The notes under the pieces: model-generated
Databases searched by the model: none
Told to the model about the DNA's origin: nothing
Seen by the model: only the letters and a program-made list of their open reading frames with translations
Shown: positions 30,236-37,533 of the stretch, one piece after another
How the letters are laid out: every line of letters begins with the position of its first letter
Position numbering within the stretch: the first letter of the stretch is position 1
Origin: Cystobacter fuscus DSM 2262
GTDB lineage: Bacteria > Myxococcota > Myxococcia > Myxococcales > Myxococcaceae
Assembly (NCBI RefSeq): GCF_000335475.2
Contig: NZ_ANAH02000008.1
Location: forward strand, 248,001-312,000
DNA: 64,000 nucleotides
Direction of reading: 5' to 3'
Translations under genes and position numbers: made by a program

Positions 30236-30598
30236 TCAGCCGTAGGACTTCTCTTTCTTCTCCTGCTCCTCCTTGCAGCGGATGCACAGCGTCGTCACCG
30301 GCCGCGCCTCCAACCGCTTGGGGGAGATCTCCTCGTCGCACCGCTCGCAGACGCCGAAGGTGCCATCCTCGATACGACCGAGTGCCCGGTCGATCTTCTG
30401 CAGCAAGAACTTTTCCCGATCACGCAACCGGAACACCATCGATTGCGTGTACTCGGAAGAGGCCTGATCGATCTCATCGGGGAGATCGTCGGTGTCGAAG
30501 CTGGCCTCCTCCACCAGCGTCTTCTTGGCGCTCTCCAGCAGGCTCGTCTTGCTGTCCTCGAGCATCTTCTTGTAACGCTTGAGATCTTTCTGGTTCAC
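30236..30598 (-). CDS. dksA: DksA/TraR family transcription factor
   Basis: A 120-residue DksA homologue starting at GTG (30598). The N-terminal coiled coil carries the conserved DLPDEIDQAS acidic tip, which enters the RNA polymerase secondary channel. The C4 zinc finger is CERC and CIRC, 17 residues apart. DksA potentiates ppGpp at rRNA and other promoters, and the relA gene is 4 kb away. It is divergent from the diadenylate cyclase gene, with 131 bases between the starts. Confidence 0.92.
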   Translation of the reverse strand: MNQKDLKRYKKMLEDSKTSLLESAKKTLVEEASFDTDDLPDEIDQASSEYTQSMVFRLRDREKFLLQKIDRALGRIEDGTFGVCERCDEEISPKRLEARPVTTLCIRCKEEQEKKEKSYG

Positions 30599-30729
30599 AG
30601 CCTTAGGCTCCCGTGCGGCGGGGACATGGGCCCAACATCCCCGAAAAAAAGGCCGGAAAGCTTTATTCAGACGCGGACTGGTGTCAAGGAGGCCCCGTCC
30701 TCCCCCAACAAGCGGCGCGGTTGCATCTT

Positions 30730-31611
30730 ATGAGCGAAACCTCGAAATTCGACCGGGAGTTCCTGCGAGCCGCCCTCTCGCTCGCTGGGAAGGGTGACGT
30801 CGACCACTTCCTCTACATCAGCGACGTGCTCATCGCGCCCGAGGATCTGCGGCGGCAGCTGGCCAAGCGCAAGCTCGTCTACGCCGTCACCACCCCGCGA
30901 CTCGCCCAGGAGCTGCTCGCCAACAAGCAGCGCGCGCTCGTCATCCCCGCCTACGACTACTCGCGCACCGAGCGGGTGAAGGTGGCGCTCGTGTCCGCGC
31001 TGTCCCAGGGAGCGTTCTCCGAGGGCAACCTGGTGCTGTGCATGACGGGCAAGCTCGGCCGCCCCCCGGACACGCTGATGCAGATGCGCATCGGCGGCTC
31101 GCTGGACGATCGGCTGGCCATCGAGGGAGTGAAGCTCGGGGACGAATTCAACTCCCAGGTGGTGGACGCCCTCATCCAGCTCGCGCTGCAGATCGGCCAG
31201 GAGGGCTTCGAGGGCCACCCCATCGGCACCATCATCACCATCGGCGACCACACGAGCGTGATGGAGAAGAGCCGGCAGATGACGATCAACCCCTTCCAGG
31301 GCATCTCCGAGGCCGAGCGCAACGTGCTGGATCCGAAGATCCGCGAGGCCATCAAGAACTTCTCGGTGCTCGACGGCGCGTTCGTCATCCGCGAGGACGG
31401 CGTGGTGCTGGCCGCGGGCCGCTACCTGTCGGCGTCGGACGAGGCGGTGAAGATTCCCCTCGGCCTGGGCGCGCGGCACGCCGCGGCGGCGAGCATCACC
31501 TCGACGACGAAGAGCATCGCGCTGGTGGTGAGCCAGACCTCCGGCGCGGTGCGGCTCTTCAAGAACGGCAACATCGTGCTGGAGCTGCACCAGACCGCGC
31601 GCCGCACCTGA
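30730..31611 (+). CDS. Diadenylate cyclase (DAC domain, PK_C-like N-terminus)
   Basis: A 293-residue protein. Residues about 20-130 resemble the C-terminal domain of pyruvate kinase (VIPAYDYSRTERVK, CMTGKLGRPPDTLM). Residues about 165-290 form a DisA_N/DAC domain with the catalytic motifs DGAFVI (residues 215-220) and GARHAAA near residue 247; the usual RHR is RHA here. This PK_C plus DAC order is that of the CdaZ/DacZ type rather than DisA or CdaA. It would condense two ATP to c-di-AMP in the cytoplasm. The ATG at 30730 is chosen; the frame is open farther upstream without a better start. Confidence 0.85.
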   Translation: MSETSKFDREFLRAALSLAGKGDVDHFLYISDVLIAPEDLRRQLAKRKLVYAVTTPRLAQELLANKQRALVIPAYDYSRTERVKVALVSALSQGAFSEGNLVLCMTGKLGRPPDTLMQMRIGGSLDDRLAIEGVKLGDEFNSQVVDALIQLALQIGQEGFEGHPIGTIITIGDHTSVMEKSRQMTINPFQGISEAERNVLDPKIREAIKNFSVLDGAFVIREDGVVLAAGRYLSASDEAVKIPLGLGARHAAAASITSTTKSIALVVSQTSGAVRLFKNGNIVLELHQTARRT

Positions 31612-31775
31612 GAGCCCCGGTCCGCAGTCCACATGGCGGGACCCTCGCACGAGGGCTCCGCCGCCCCCGGCACGAGAAGTACTCCCTGGCGTCGTCCGCT
31701 CCGCGCCCTACCTCATACCTCCCAACGCTTCCCTCACCTCCCTGGTAGCCTGCCCGCTACTCAGAGGAGAGTGGG

Positions 31776-33536
31776 ATGAGAATCGCGAGGGATGATGTGC
31801 CGGACGAGCCGCTCGGGTTGGACCTGTTGCCCGGGGCGGAGGTGGCCGGCTTCATCATCGAGGAGCGGCTGGCGGCCGGCAGCTTCGGTGCGCTGTACCG
31901 GGCCCGAAGGGGCGGCAAGCGCTTCGCCATCAAGCTGGTGCCCCGGGACGCGCGGGGCGAGCGCGAGGTGGACGCGCTGCGGCGGGTACAGGAGCTGCCC
32001 GTGGTGGGCTTCCTCGGCTATGGCCTGTGGCCCGAGGAGAAGCCGCGCTTCATCGTCCTGGCCCTGGAGTTGGTGGAGGGCGTCGCGTTGGACACCTGGG
32101 CGCGGGAGTTCAACCCGAGCACGTCCGAGCTGCTCACCCAGGTGATGCTGCCGCTGGTGTCCACGCTCGGCCTGCTGCATGCCGCGGGCGTGGTGCACCG
32201 GGACGTGAAGGAAGCCAACATCGTGATGCGCCAGAAGGACGGCCATCCGGTGCTGGTGGACTTCGGCGCGGCGGGGTTCGAGGGCGCGCAGCGGCTCACC
32301 CTGCGGCTGCCGCCGGGCACCCCCGAGTACCGCAGCCCCGAGGTGGTGCGCTTCGCCCGCGAGTGGGAGGGAGAGCCACCGCCGGGGCGGCCGGGGGACG
32401 ACTTGTGGGCGCTGGGCGTCACCCTCTACGCGCTGCTCACGCGCACCCTGCCCTTCGGCGATCGCCACGGCTCCCTGGCACAAGCCATCCTCGAGGACGC
32501 ACCCGAGCCTCCCCACGTGCGCAATCCGCGCGTGCCCGCGACGGTGGGCGAGCTGTGCCTGCGCCTGCTGGCGAAGGAGCCCGCGGAGCGCCCCGCCGAT
32601 GCGTCCGCGCTCGAGCTCGACTTGAAGACCGCCCTCGCCGGAGCCGATGCCGCGTGGGACGAGCCCCTATTCGACGGAGGCCGCAAGCCGCTGCCTCCAG
32701 CGGAGCCCTGTCTTCCCCTCATGCCGGAGCCCGAGTCCCCCCTGGCGCCCGAGCCGCGGCGGTGGCCCGTGGCCCTCGCGTTGAGCGCGCTGGCGGCCCT
32801 GTTCCTCGCTCCCGCGACCCCACTTCAAGAGTCCACCGTGCTGTTCCCAACATCCCTGGTTGTTTCTCGCCATGAAATGGCGAAGGTCGACATGACGGGA
32901 GAAGTTGTGTCCAGCGCGGGACTTCAGAAGTCACCACCCCCCGCGCTCGTCGCCCACGCGACGAACCCTGCGGAAATACCCATGCGTCCCTCTCCGAAGA
33001 ACCGTCGTCTGATGGCCACCGCCGCGGCCACTGCCGCCATCTGCACGGCTCCCGCGTGCGTGAGCACGCCGAAGCCTGCCCCTCCGCTGCCCGCCGAACC
33101 CTGCCCCGCTGGCAGCGAGAAGACCCGTGAGCGCCTGGGCCTCGGTCCGACCGAGGATGTCAAGGTGTGGTTGATGACCTACTTGAGAGGGAAAGACTTC
33201 ACTTCATTCATTTCCGTGAAGTCCGGTCCGGTCGTCGCCGAACCCAAAATCCTTCCCCTCCCAATCAGCAACGTGCCCTGGAATACGCAGGAGTTGATCC
33301 CCAAGCGCACGATCTTCAAGGGGCAAATCTATACCCGGGAGAACCGTGTCTATGGTCGATTCACCGAGGTCACTCTCCCGGGCGAAAAACCCATGCCGAT
33401 TTGCATGGAGATGGACGATGGCGGCCTGGATGAACCCGGTGTGGAGATATACGGAGGGACGCGCGGCAACCCCAAGATCTCTCCCTCCGCGCTGCTCAGG
33501 ACCATGCCTGAATTCCGTCCGATTCCCAGCCGGTGA
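31776..33536 (+). CDS. Ser/Thr kinase with two hydrophobic segments and C-terminal extracellular-type domain
   Basis: A 586-residue protein. The kinase domain spans about residues 20-290, with GSFGALY, AIKLV, catalytic HRDVKEAN and DFGAAGF, so it should be active. A transmembrane segment lies near residues 328-345. A second hydrophobic stretch, MATAAATAAICTAPAC, near residue 413 resembles a lipoprotein signal inside the chain. The last 150 residues form a small domain with a conserved VYGRFTEV and CMEMDDGG. This architecture recurs in myxobacteria next to DUF2381 genes, as here (16 bases downstream). What the outer domain senses is unknown. Confidence 0.82.
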   Translation: MRIARDDVPDEPLGLDLLPGAEVAGFIIEERLAAGSFGALYRARRGGKRFAIKLVPRDARGEREVDALRRVQELPVVGFLGYGLWPEEKPRFIVLALELVEGVALDTWAREFNPSTSELLTQVMLPLVSTLGLLHAAGVVHRDVKEANIVMRQKDGHPVLVDFGAAGFEGAQRLTLRLPPGTPEYRSPEVVRFAREWEGEPPPGRPGDDLWALGVTLYALLTRTLPFGDRHGSLAQAILEDAPEPPHVRNPRVPATVGELCLRLLAKEPAERPADASALELDLKTALAGADAAWDEPLFDGGRKPLPPAEPCLPLMPEPESPLAPEPRRWPVALALSALAALFLAPATPLQESTVLFPTSLVVSRHEMAKVDMTGEVVSSAGLQKSPPPALVAHATNPAEIPMRPSPKNRRLMATAAATAAICTAPACVSTPKPAPPLPAEPCPAGSEKTRERLGLGPTEDVKVWLMTYLRGKDFTSFISVKSGPVVAEPKILPLPISNVPWNTQELIPKRTIFKGQIYTRENRVYGRFTEVTLPGEKPMPICMEMDDGGLDEPGVEIYGGTRGNPKISPSALLRTMPEFRPIPSR

Positions 33537-33552
33537 TGGGAGAGCCTGACCC

Positions 33553-34464
33553 GTGCTCGCGACCGCCCTGCCGCTCATGCTGACCCTCTCCTTGACACAG
33601 AACCCCGCCCCTCCTGGGCACATGGACTGTGAAGAGATTCAGCGTATCGAACGAACGAGAACAGCCCTTGCTCCCCACGAGATCTGCGTCAGCCCTGGAC
33701 ACATGACAGGAGTTGTCTTCGATGTACCCGTCTCGGTGGAGCTGCAAGAAGAGTTCCGCTTCGAAGAGGTCTCTCGCGGTCGCACGAGCATCCATGTCAT
33801 GCCCCCCAAGGACATGGCTCCTGGCGAACGGCTTCGCTTGTCGGCTCGCTACGTGGATGGAAACCACCAGGAGGACGCCCTCACGCTGTTCCTGGTGGCG
33901 TCTCCTGACCAGTCCACCCGACAAGTCGAGGTGTTCCGCGATACGCGAACTCGCGAATCCTTCGAACGCGAATTGGAGCAGGAACGTGTGGAGAGGCAAC
34001 GCAGCCAGCAAGAGCTGGCCCGATTGCGGCTCGAACTCGAGCAACTTCGTCAGAAGTACGCGGATCCCCGCCAGTTGCATTGGCTGATCTACAGCCACTC
34101 CATGACTCGAGAGGGCGTCCGTGCCCGGACTTTCAAGAAGTCACTGATTGGACAAGAGGGCAACGAACTCCGCGTCGACAGGGGGGTCAGCTATCGCTCC
34201 AAGTACCGTATAGCCATTGAACTCTGGCTGGTGAACTCGGGTTCGATCCCCTGGACCAAGATTGGTATAGAAGCACGGCTCCTCCCCCACGGGGATTGGC
34301 CGATTGTCTATTCCTGGCAGCAAGCGATGCCCGAGGTGAACGTGGCGTTCATGATGATCATCGAGATGGAAGCTCCATCCGCCTGGACATCTTTAGAATG
34401 CGATCTGCTCCTACGGGATGCCTCGGGGAAGAAACTCAGCATCAGGGGAATCGAGATTCCCTAG
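33553..34464 (+). CDS. DUF2381 family secreted protein
   Basis: A 303-residue protein starting at GTG, with a GGGAGAG site upstream. The first 15 residues (MLATALPLMLTLSLT) are a short signal peptide. A beta-rich domain runs to about residue 125, then a coiled-coil segment (about residues 130-180, rich in Glu/Arg/Gln/Leu) and a C-terminal beta domain with YSWQQAMPEVNVAFMMIIEM. DUF2381 is a myxobacteria-restricted paralogous family usually paired with Ser/Thr kinases, and here it follows one in an operon. A role as extracytoplasmic partner of the kinase sensor domain is inferred. Confidence 0.8.
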   Translation: MLATALPLMLTLSLTQNPAPPGHMDCEEIQRIERTRTALAPHEICVSPGHMTGVVFDVPVSVELQEEFRFEEVSRGRTSIHVMPPKDMAPGERLRLSARYVDGNHQEDALTLFLVASPDQSTRQVEVFRDTRTRESFERELEQERVERQRSQQELARLRLELEQLRQKYADPRQLHWLIYSHSMTREGVRARTFKKSLIGQEGNELRVDRGVSYRSKYRIAIELWLVNSGSIPWTKIGIEARLLPHGDWPIVYSWQQAMPEVNVAFMMIIEMEAPSAWTSLECDLLLRDASGKKLSIRGIEIP

Positions 34465-35074
34465 TCCGACCCCACCATCGAGAAGGGGGCCTCCTCGTCA
34501 CCGAGCGAGGAGGTCCTCTTCGTTTCAAACCACCCGGCAACCGAGCGCGTGTTGCTGGGCCGCCGCTTCTATTTAGCCTCTTGGCGATAGACAAGGGGAA
34601 GATGGCGCGGTGATTGATGTTTCGATAGTACACCGCCAGATAGTGCTCGCCCCCGATCTGAATGACGGTCTGCGCTGACGGCTCGGACTGACCTGCAAAC
34701 CAAGCGTCTGCCTCCTCACGGGTGTTGAATGTGGCCACTACCGGAGGGAGGCCGTCTTTCGTCATCTCCTCAAGATAAAACTCAAGGGTTGGATGCGGGA
34801 GGAAGGTGCGCCAATCGTTCTCGCGACGATACGCCACCACATGATATTCGCCCGAGATCAGGACATAAGCCATGGCCGGCGGCTTGGGATTGCTGGCCAG
34901 CCAGGAATCCGCATCCTCCCGCGTCTTGAAAGCGGCAACCACCGGGGGCGGCGACTCGAACTCGAGGCTCTCCCGATAGTCCATGAATTCATATGACAGG
35001 CCATTCGCCCAGATGAATCTAAGCGCGTCGGCTGCGGCACGAAGCAACAAGTGAGGAACCCGCGCAGGGCTCAT
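34442..35074 (-). CDS. Hypothetical protein with duplicated short repeat
   Basis: A 210-residue protein I cannot name. It has two similar modules: VVAAFKTREDADSWLAS then GEYHVVAYRRENDWRTFLPH, and VVATFNTREEADAWFAG then GEHYLAVYYRNINHRAIFPL, a SPOR-like beta-alpha repeat. The last 50 residues are basic and Gly/Arg/Pro-rich and read through the stem-loop at 34490-34513, overlapping the convergent DUF2381 gene by 23 bases. A late frameshift may therefore have replaced the natural end. The start is uncertain; an internal ATG at 34984 is possible. Confidence 0.6.
   Translation of the reverse strand: MSPARVPHLLLRAAADALRFIWANGLSYEFMDYRESLEFESPPPVVAAFKTREDADSWLASNPKPPAMAYVLISGEYHVVAYRRENDWRTFLPHPTLEFYLEEMTKDGLPPVVATFNTREEADAWFAGQSEPSAQTVIQIGGEHYLAVYYRNINHRAIFPLSIAKRLNRSGGPATRARLPGGLKRRGPPRSVTRRPPSRWWGRTRESRFP
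34490..34513 (+). terminator. Stem-loop downstream of DUF2381 gene
   Basis: CCTCCTCG and CGAGGAGG form an eight-base stem with an eight-base loop, followed by a pyrimidine-rich tract (TCCTCTTCGTTT). It fits an intrinsic terminator for the kinase-DUF2381 operon. A close relative of this hairpin occurs at 37217. Confidence 0.65.
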
Positions 35075-35153
35075 GATACTGCCAACAGACCGATACGAGC
35101 ACCCCCAGGAGGACCATTGTCCCGAGGACCAAGTCGTAATTCGTACTTTTCAT
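35019..35153 (-). CDS. Possible small membrane peptide (44 residues)
   Basis: An ATG at 35153 opens a 44-codon frame beginning MKSTNYDLVLGTMVLLGVLV, a charged N-terminus followed by a hydrophobic stretch, as in small membrane or signal peptides. It overlaps the start of the next gene in another frame, and no clear ribosome-binding site is seen. It could be the remains of a signal-peptide-encoding start displaced by a frameshift. Confidence 0.25.
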   Translation of the reverse strand: MKSTNYDLVLGTMVLLGVLVSVCWQYHEPCAGSSLVASCRSRRA

Positions 35154-35216
35154 CTGACCGAAGCTAGACCGGCGAGGTGGGCATCGCAAGAGACGTATAC
35201 ACGCCGCACGGTCCCG

Positions 35217-35849
35217 TCAGTAGACGATGAAGTCGAACTGCTCAATGACCGCTCTGAATGCTTCCTCGGTCGTCTCGCGGCGCTTGGCGAGGAACGGAGC
35301 GTAGAGCGTTACGGCCCTTGTGCAGGGAGGATCCCTGTACTGCCCCTCCACGATGATGGGGCGAAAACCCCCCGGCCACTGGACGCTGTCGAGTTCGCGG
35401 GCTCGCCTGATGGGGTCCAGGATGGTGAAGCAGGGCCACTTGGGAAAACGAAGGGCGGCAGGATCCGAGCCCATGATGCGGCAGCCATCCAGGCGGGCCT
35501 CGGTGAAGTCGCAGTCCTCGATGGCCCCGTGCTGATACCACGGCAGGTCCATGTATTCAGGCCAGTACCCAAAGTCGCACCCCGACAGCCGCCCCTTGAA
35601 GCGGCAGCCCTTCAGGGATGCTGCCACCCAGCTCTGGTAGTTCTTCAACTCCTGCTTCACCTCGAAGGTGCAGTCGATGAAACGGGGCAGCTTGAGGCTC
35701 AGGCGCTGGGCGGACACCTTCAGCACGAGGGTACAGTTCCTCATCGTCAGGCTAGGGCCGAGGATGTAGTTGGCTTTCGTATCCGTCAGCTCCAACCGCT
35801 CGTTTTCAATTTCCCGATCCTTGAAGACGATGTTCCCGAGCGAATCCAT
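35217..35849 (-). CDS. Pentapeptide-like protein, putative immunity factor
   Basis: A 210-residue protein with a GGGGCGGGG site before the ATG at 35849. The middle section shows loosely repeated solenoid-like units (MRNCTLVL, FIDCTFEV, LKGCRFKG, LSGCDFGY, IEDCDFTE, LDGCRIMG), which suggest a right-handed beta-helix. It begins 11 bases after the stop of a toxin-like gene end (35861-36040), in the position of an immunity gene. I infer that it is the surviving immunity gene of a degraded toxin locus. A plain pentapeptide-repeat protein of other function is the alternative. Confidence 0.6.
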   Translation of the reverse strand: MDSLGNIVFKDREIENERLELTDTKANYILGPSLTMRNCTLVLKVSAQRLSLKLPRFIDCTFEVKQELKNYQSWVAASLKGCRFKGRLSGCDFGYWPEYMDLPWYQHGAIEDCDFTEARLDGCRIMGSDPAALRFPKWPCFTILDPIRRARELDSVQWPGGFRPIIVEGQYRDPPCTRAVTLYAPFLAKRRETTEEAFRAVIEQFDFIVY

Positions 35850-35860
35850 CCCCGCCCCTT

Positions 35861-36040
35861 TCAGAAGGTGAGCATCCGGAAGAACTCGCCCGCCATGCGC
35901 CGACCATGCCGCGCCAGGTTCGACTCCGTTCCGGAGAGCATCTCGTACTTGTAGCCTCCAGGAACTACCACGTCGACGCCCTTGCCGCCCCGGGGTGACC
36001 TTGCCTGGGCGATGAAAACGAGGGTAGAAGCACGGGGCAT
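35861..36040 (-). pseudogene. Truncated 3' end of a toxin-like gene
   Basis: A 59-codon frame ends with TGA at 35861, and an in-frame stop lies just upstream of its ATG. Its last 40 residues (GVDVVVPGGYKYEML, then NLARHGRRMAGEFFRMLTF) look like a conserved domain end, as in myxobacterial restriction-endonuclease-fold toxins, but the N-terminal delivery part is absent. The divergent gene at 36066 now occupies that space. The intact gene 11 bases downstream is in the usual immunity position. I read it as a relic; a short expressed peptide cannot be excluded. Confidence 0.5.
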
Positions 36041-36065
36041 GACGTTTCAAGTAGGAGTTTTCGGA

Positions 36066-36728
36066 ATGACCTTCCGTGTGATGGGGCTCGGCGTGCTGGT
36101 CGCCACGGCGGTTCACGCCCAGGCAGTGGCGCCAGCTCCACCTCCAGCTCCGTCCATCCCAGTGCCTGTTCCCCGGTACGTCCCCGCGGGAGCGGGGGCA
36201 CCCATGATGGGCCAGCCGGGCGAGCAAATCGCGCCCATCGACCGCTCGCCGAACACGCGGGTGCTTCCTCCGACAAGGGAGCCTGGAATCTGGGCCGCGG
36301 ATGAGACGAAAGCGGTCAAGAAGCCTGCGCCGGCGTCCCCGCCAGACATTGACGAGCTACTGGCTGCTCGACCGAGTCCTGGCGCCCCTGAACTGCTGAG
36401 CTGTCGTCAGCGAGTCTTGCGCGCCTCCAAGAGTTCTGGCCAGGAGGAAACTCGACGTAACCTCCCACGAACCCCCAGGGAATGTCTCACGGCGCGACTC
36501 CTCCTCCACTGTGCGAACCATGAATTGAGAGACCTTGAGGAGCAAGAGCTGTTCACGCCTGACCTTGGAGGCGCTGACCCACTAGCGGACAGGCGCCGCG
36601 AGGCTCATGCGACTTTTTATTGGCAGATGCGACGTTGCGAATCTTTTCGCAGTCTGCCGCAGATTGAAGCCCTTTTCAGCGACATCCTTTCCGCGCTTGA
36701 GAGACAATTCAAGAGGAGTGCCAGATGA
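36066..36728 (+). CDS. Secreted hypothetical protein
   Basis: A 220-residue protein with a signal peptide (MTFRVMGLGVLVATAVHAQA) and an AGGAG site eight bases before the ATG. A Pro/Ala-rich segment (about residues 20-70) leads to an alpha-helical C-terminal domain with four cysteines (LLSCRQRV, RECLTARLLLHC, MRRCESF). I do not recognise the family. Its stop overlaps the start of the next gene (ATGA). A secreted factor coupled to a small cytosolic protein would fit a toxin-immunity pair, but no toxin motif is visible. Confidence 0.65.
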   Translation: MTFRVMGLGVLVATAVHAQAVAPAPPPAPSIPVPVPRYVPAGAGAPMMGQPGEQIAPIDRSPNTRVLPPTREPGIWAADETKAVKKPAPASPPDIDELLAARPSPGAPELLSCRQRVLRASKSSGQEETRRNLPRTPRECLTARLLLHCANHELRDLEEQELFTPDLGGADPLADRRREAHATFYWQMRRCESFRSLPQIEALFSDILSALERQFKRSAR

Positions 36729-37024
36729 AGACGCGAGCCAGCTCAAGGTGGTTTTTCGCGAAGATTGACGCAATTCGCGCCGAAGCGGGACATGACGCCA
36801 AGAAGCTTGAAGCGCTCTCCCAGGACCCAACAGTGGAGCGCGAGGCACGGGAACTGTTTCCCGAGGACCCAGATCTGTTCGCACAACTCAAAACGGCCAT
36901 CGAGCTGGAGCTTCCACTCGCAAGGCGAGGAATCTTCCTGGTTGACGGACCGCCAACTGATGAGCAGGTCGCCGAGTTGAAGCGAATCAACCGAGAAGCC
37001 CTCCGGTTCCTGAAGAAGTCTTGA
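36725..37024 (+). CDS. Small hypothetical protein coupled to upstream secreted protein
   Basis: A 99-residue, charged, probably all-helical cytoplasmic protein without signal peptide or known motif. Its ATG overlaps the upstream stop codon by four bases. Base composition here and in the next 500 bases is visibly less GC-rich than in the flanking core genes. Coupling suggests that it works with the secreted partner; an immunity role is a guess. Confidence 0.6.
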   Translation: MKTRASSRWFFAKIDAIRAEAGHDAKKLEALSQDPTVEREARELFPEDPDLFAQLKTAIELELPLARRGIFLVDGPPTDEQVAELKRINREALRFLKKS

Positions 37025-37216
37025 GCACCGCCTGGAGCTCGGTCAGTGAAGTGGGCAACGCAAGAGACGCATACACGCTACCGCCCCGTGGTCATCTTCC
37101 GTTCTCTACATACAGACCCGCGTCGCGGCGCCTTCGAGACCGAGGGGCTCGGAGCCAATCTGTTCACCATTCGAGACCCTGACGCAGTTGTGTTAGTCCA
37201 GCCCTACGTTCGATGG

Positions 37217-37246
37217 GAGCCTCCTCGTCGTCGGCTGAGGAGGCTC
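37217..37246. terminator. Perfect 10-base stem-loop
   Basis: GAGCCTCCTC and GAGGAGGCTC flank a ten-base loop and are followed by TCTTCGTT. Sequence and flanks resemble the terminator at 34490. It lies between the two-gene operon and a converging gene fragment, so it may serve both strands. Confidence 0.65.
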
Positions 37247-37258
37247 TCTTCGTTGAAG

Positions 37259-37501
37259 TCAAGGGATGTTCTCTGGTTCGTTCGTGAAGAGCGCGTGAAA
37301 CAACGTGGTTTCTGGAGGCTCCTTCCATTGTACGAACAGCGGAACGGGCATTTGTGCCATCTCGCGCGGAAGCCGGGTGAATCCAAACTTAGCTTCGACT
37401 CTCCTTGCAATAACTTCAGCAGGCGCATTTATCTCGGGTCGCTGAAGCTCAAAGTCCATCGCCCTGAAAACCCGCGTCTTCTCCTGGTCTTCGAACTGCA
37501 C
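37259..37501 (-). pseudogene. Possible truncated gene fragment next to Imm11 gene
   Basis: An 80-codon frame starting at GTG (37501), with an in-frame stop (TAA) nine codons upstream. The translation (for example MDFELQRPEINAPAEVIARR) looks like protein, but I recognise no family and it lacks a ribosome-binding site. It begins 32 bases after the stop of the Imm11 gene. It may be the C-terminal remnant of another immunity protein, or a small intact gene. Confidence 0.4.
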
Positions 37502-37533
37502 ACCATAGACGGCATAAACCGGGGCAATTTATC

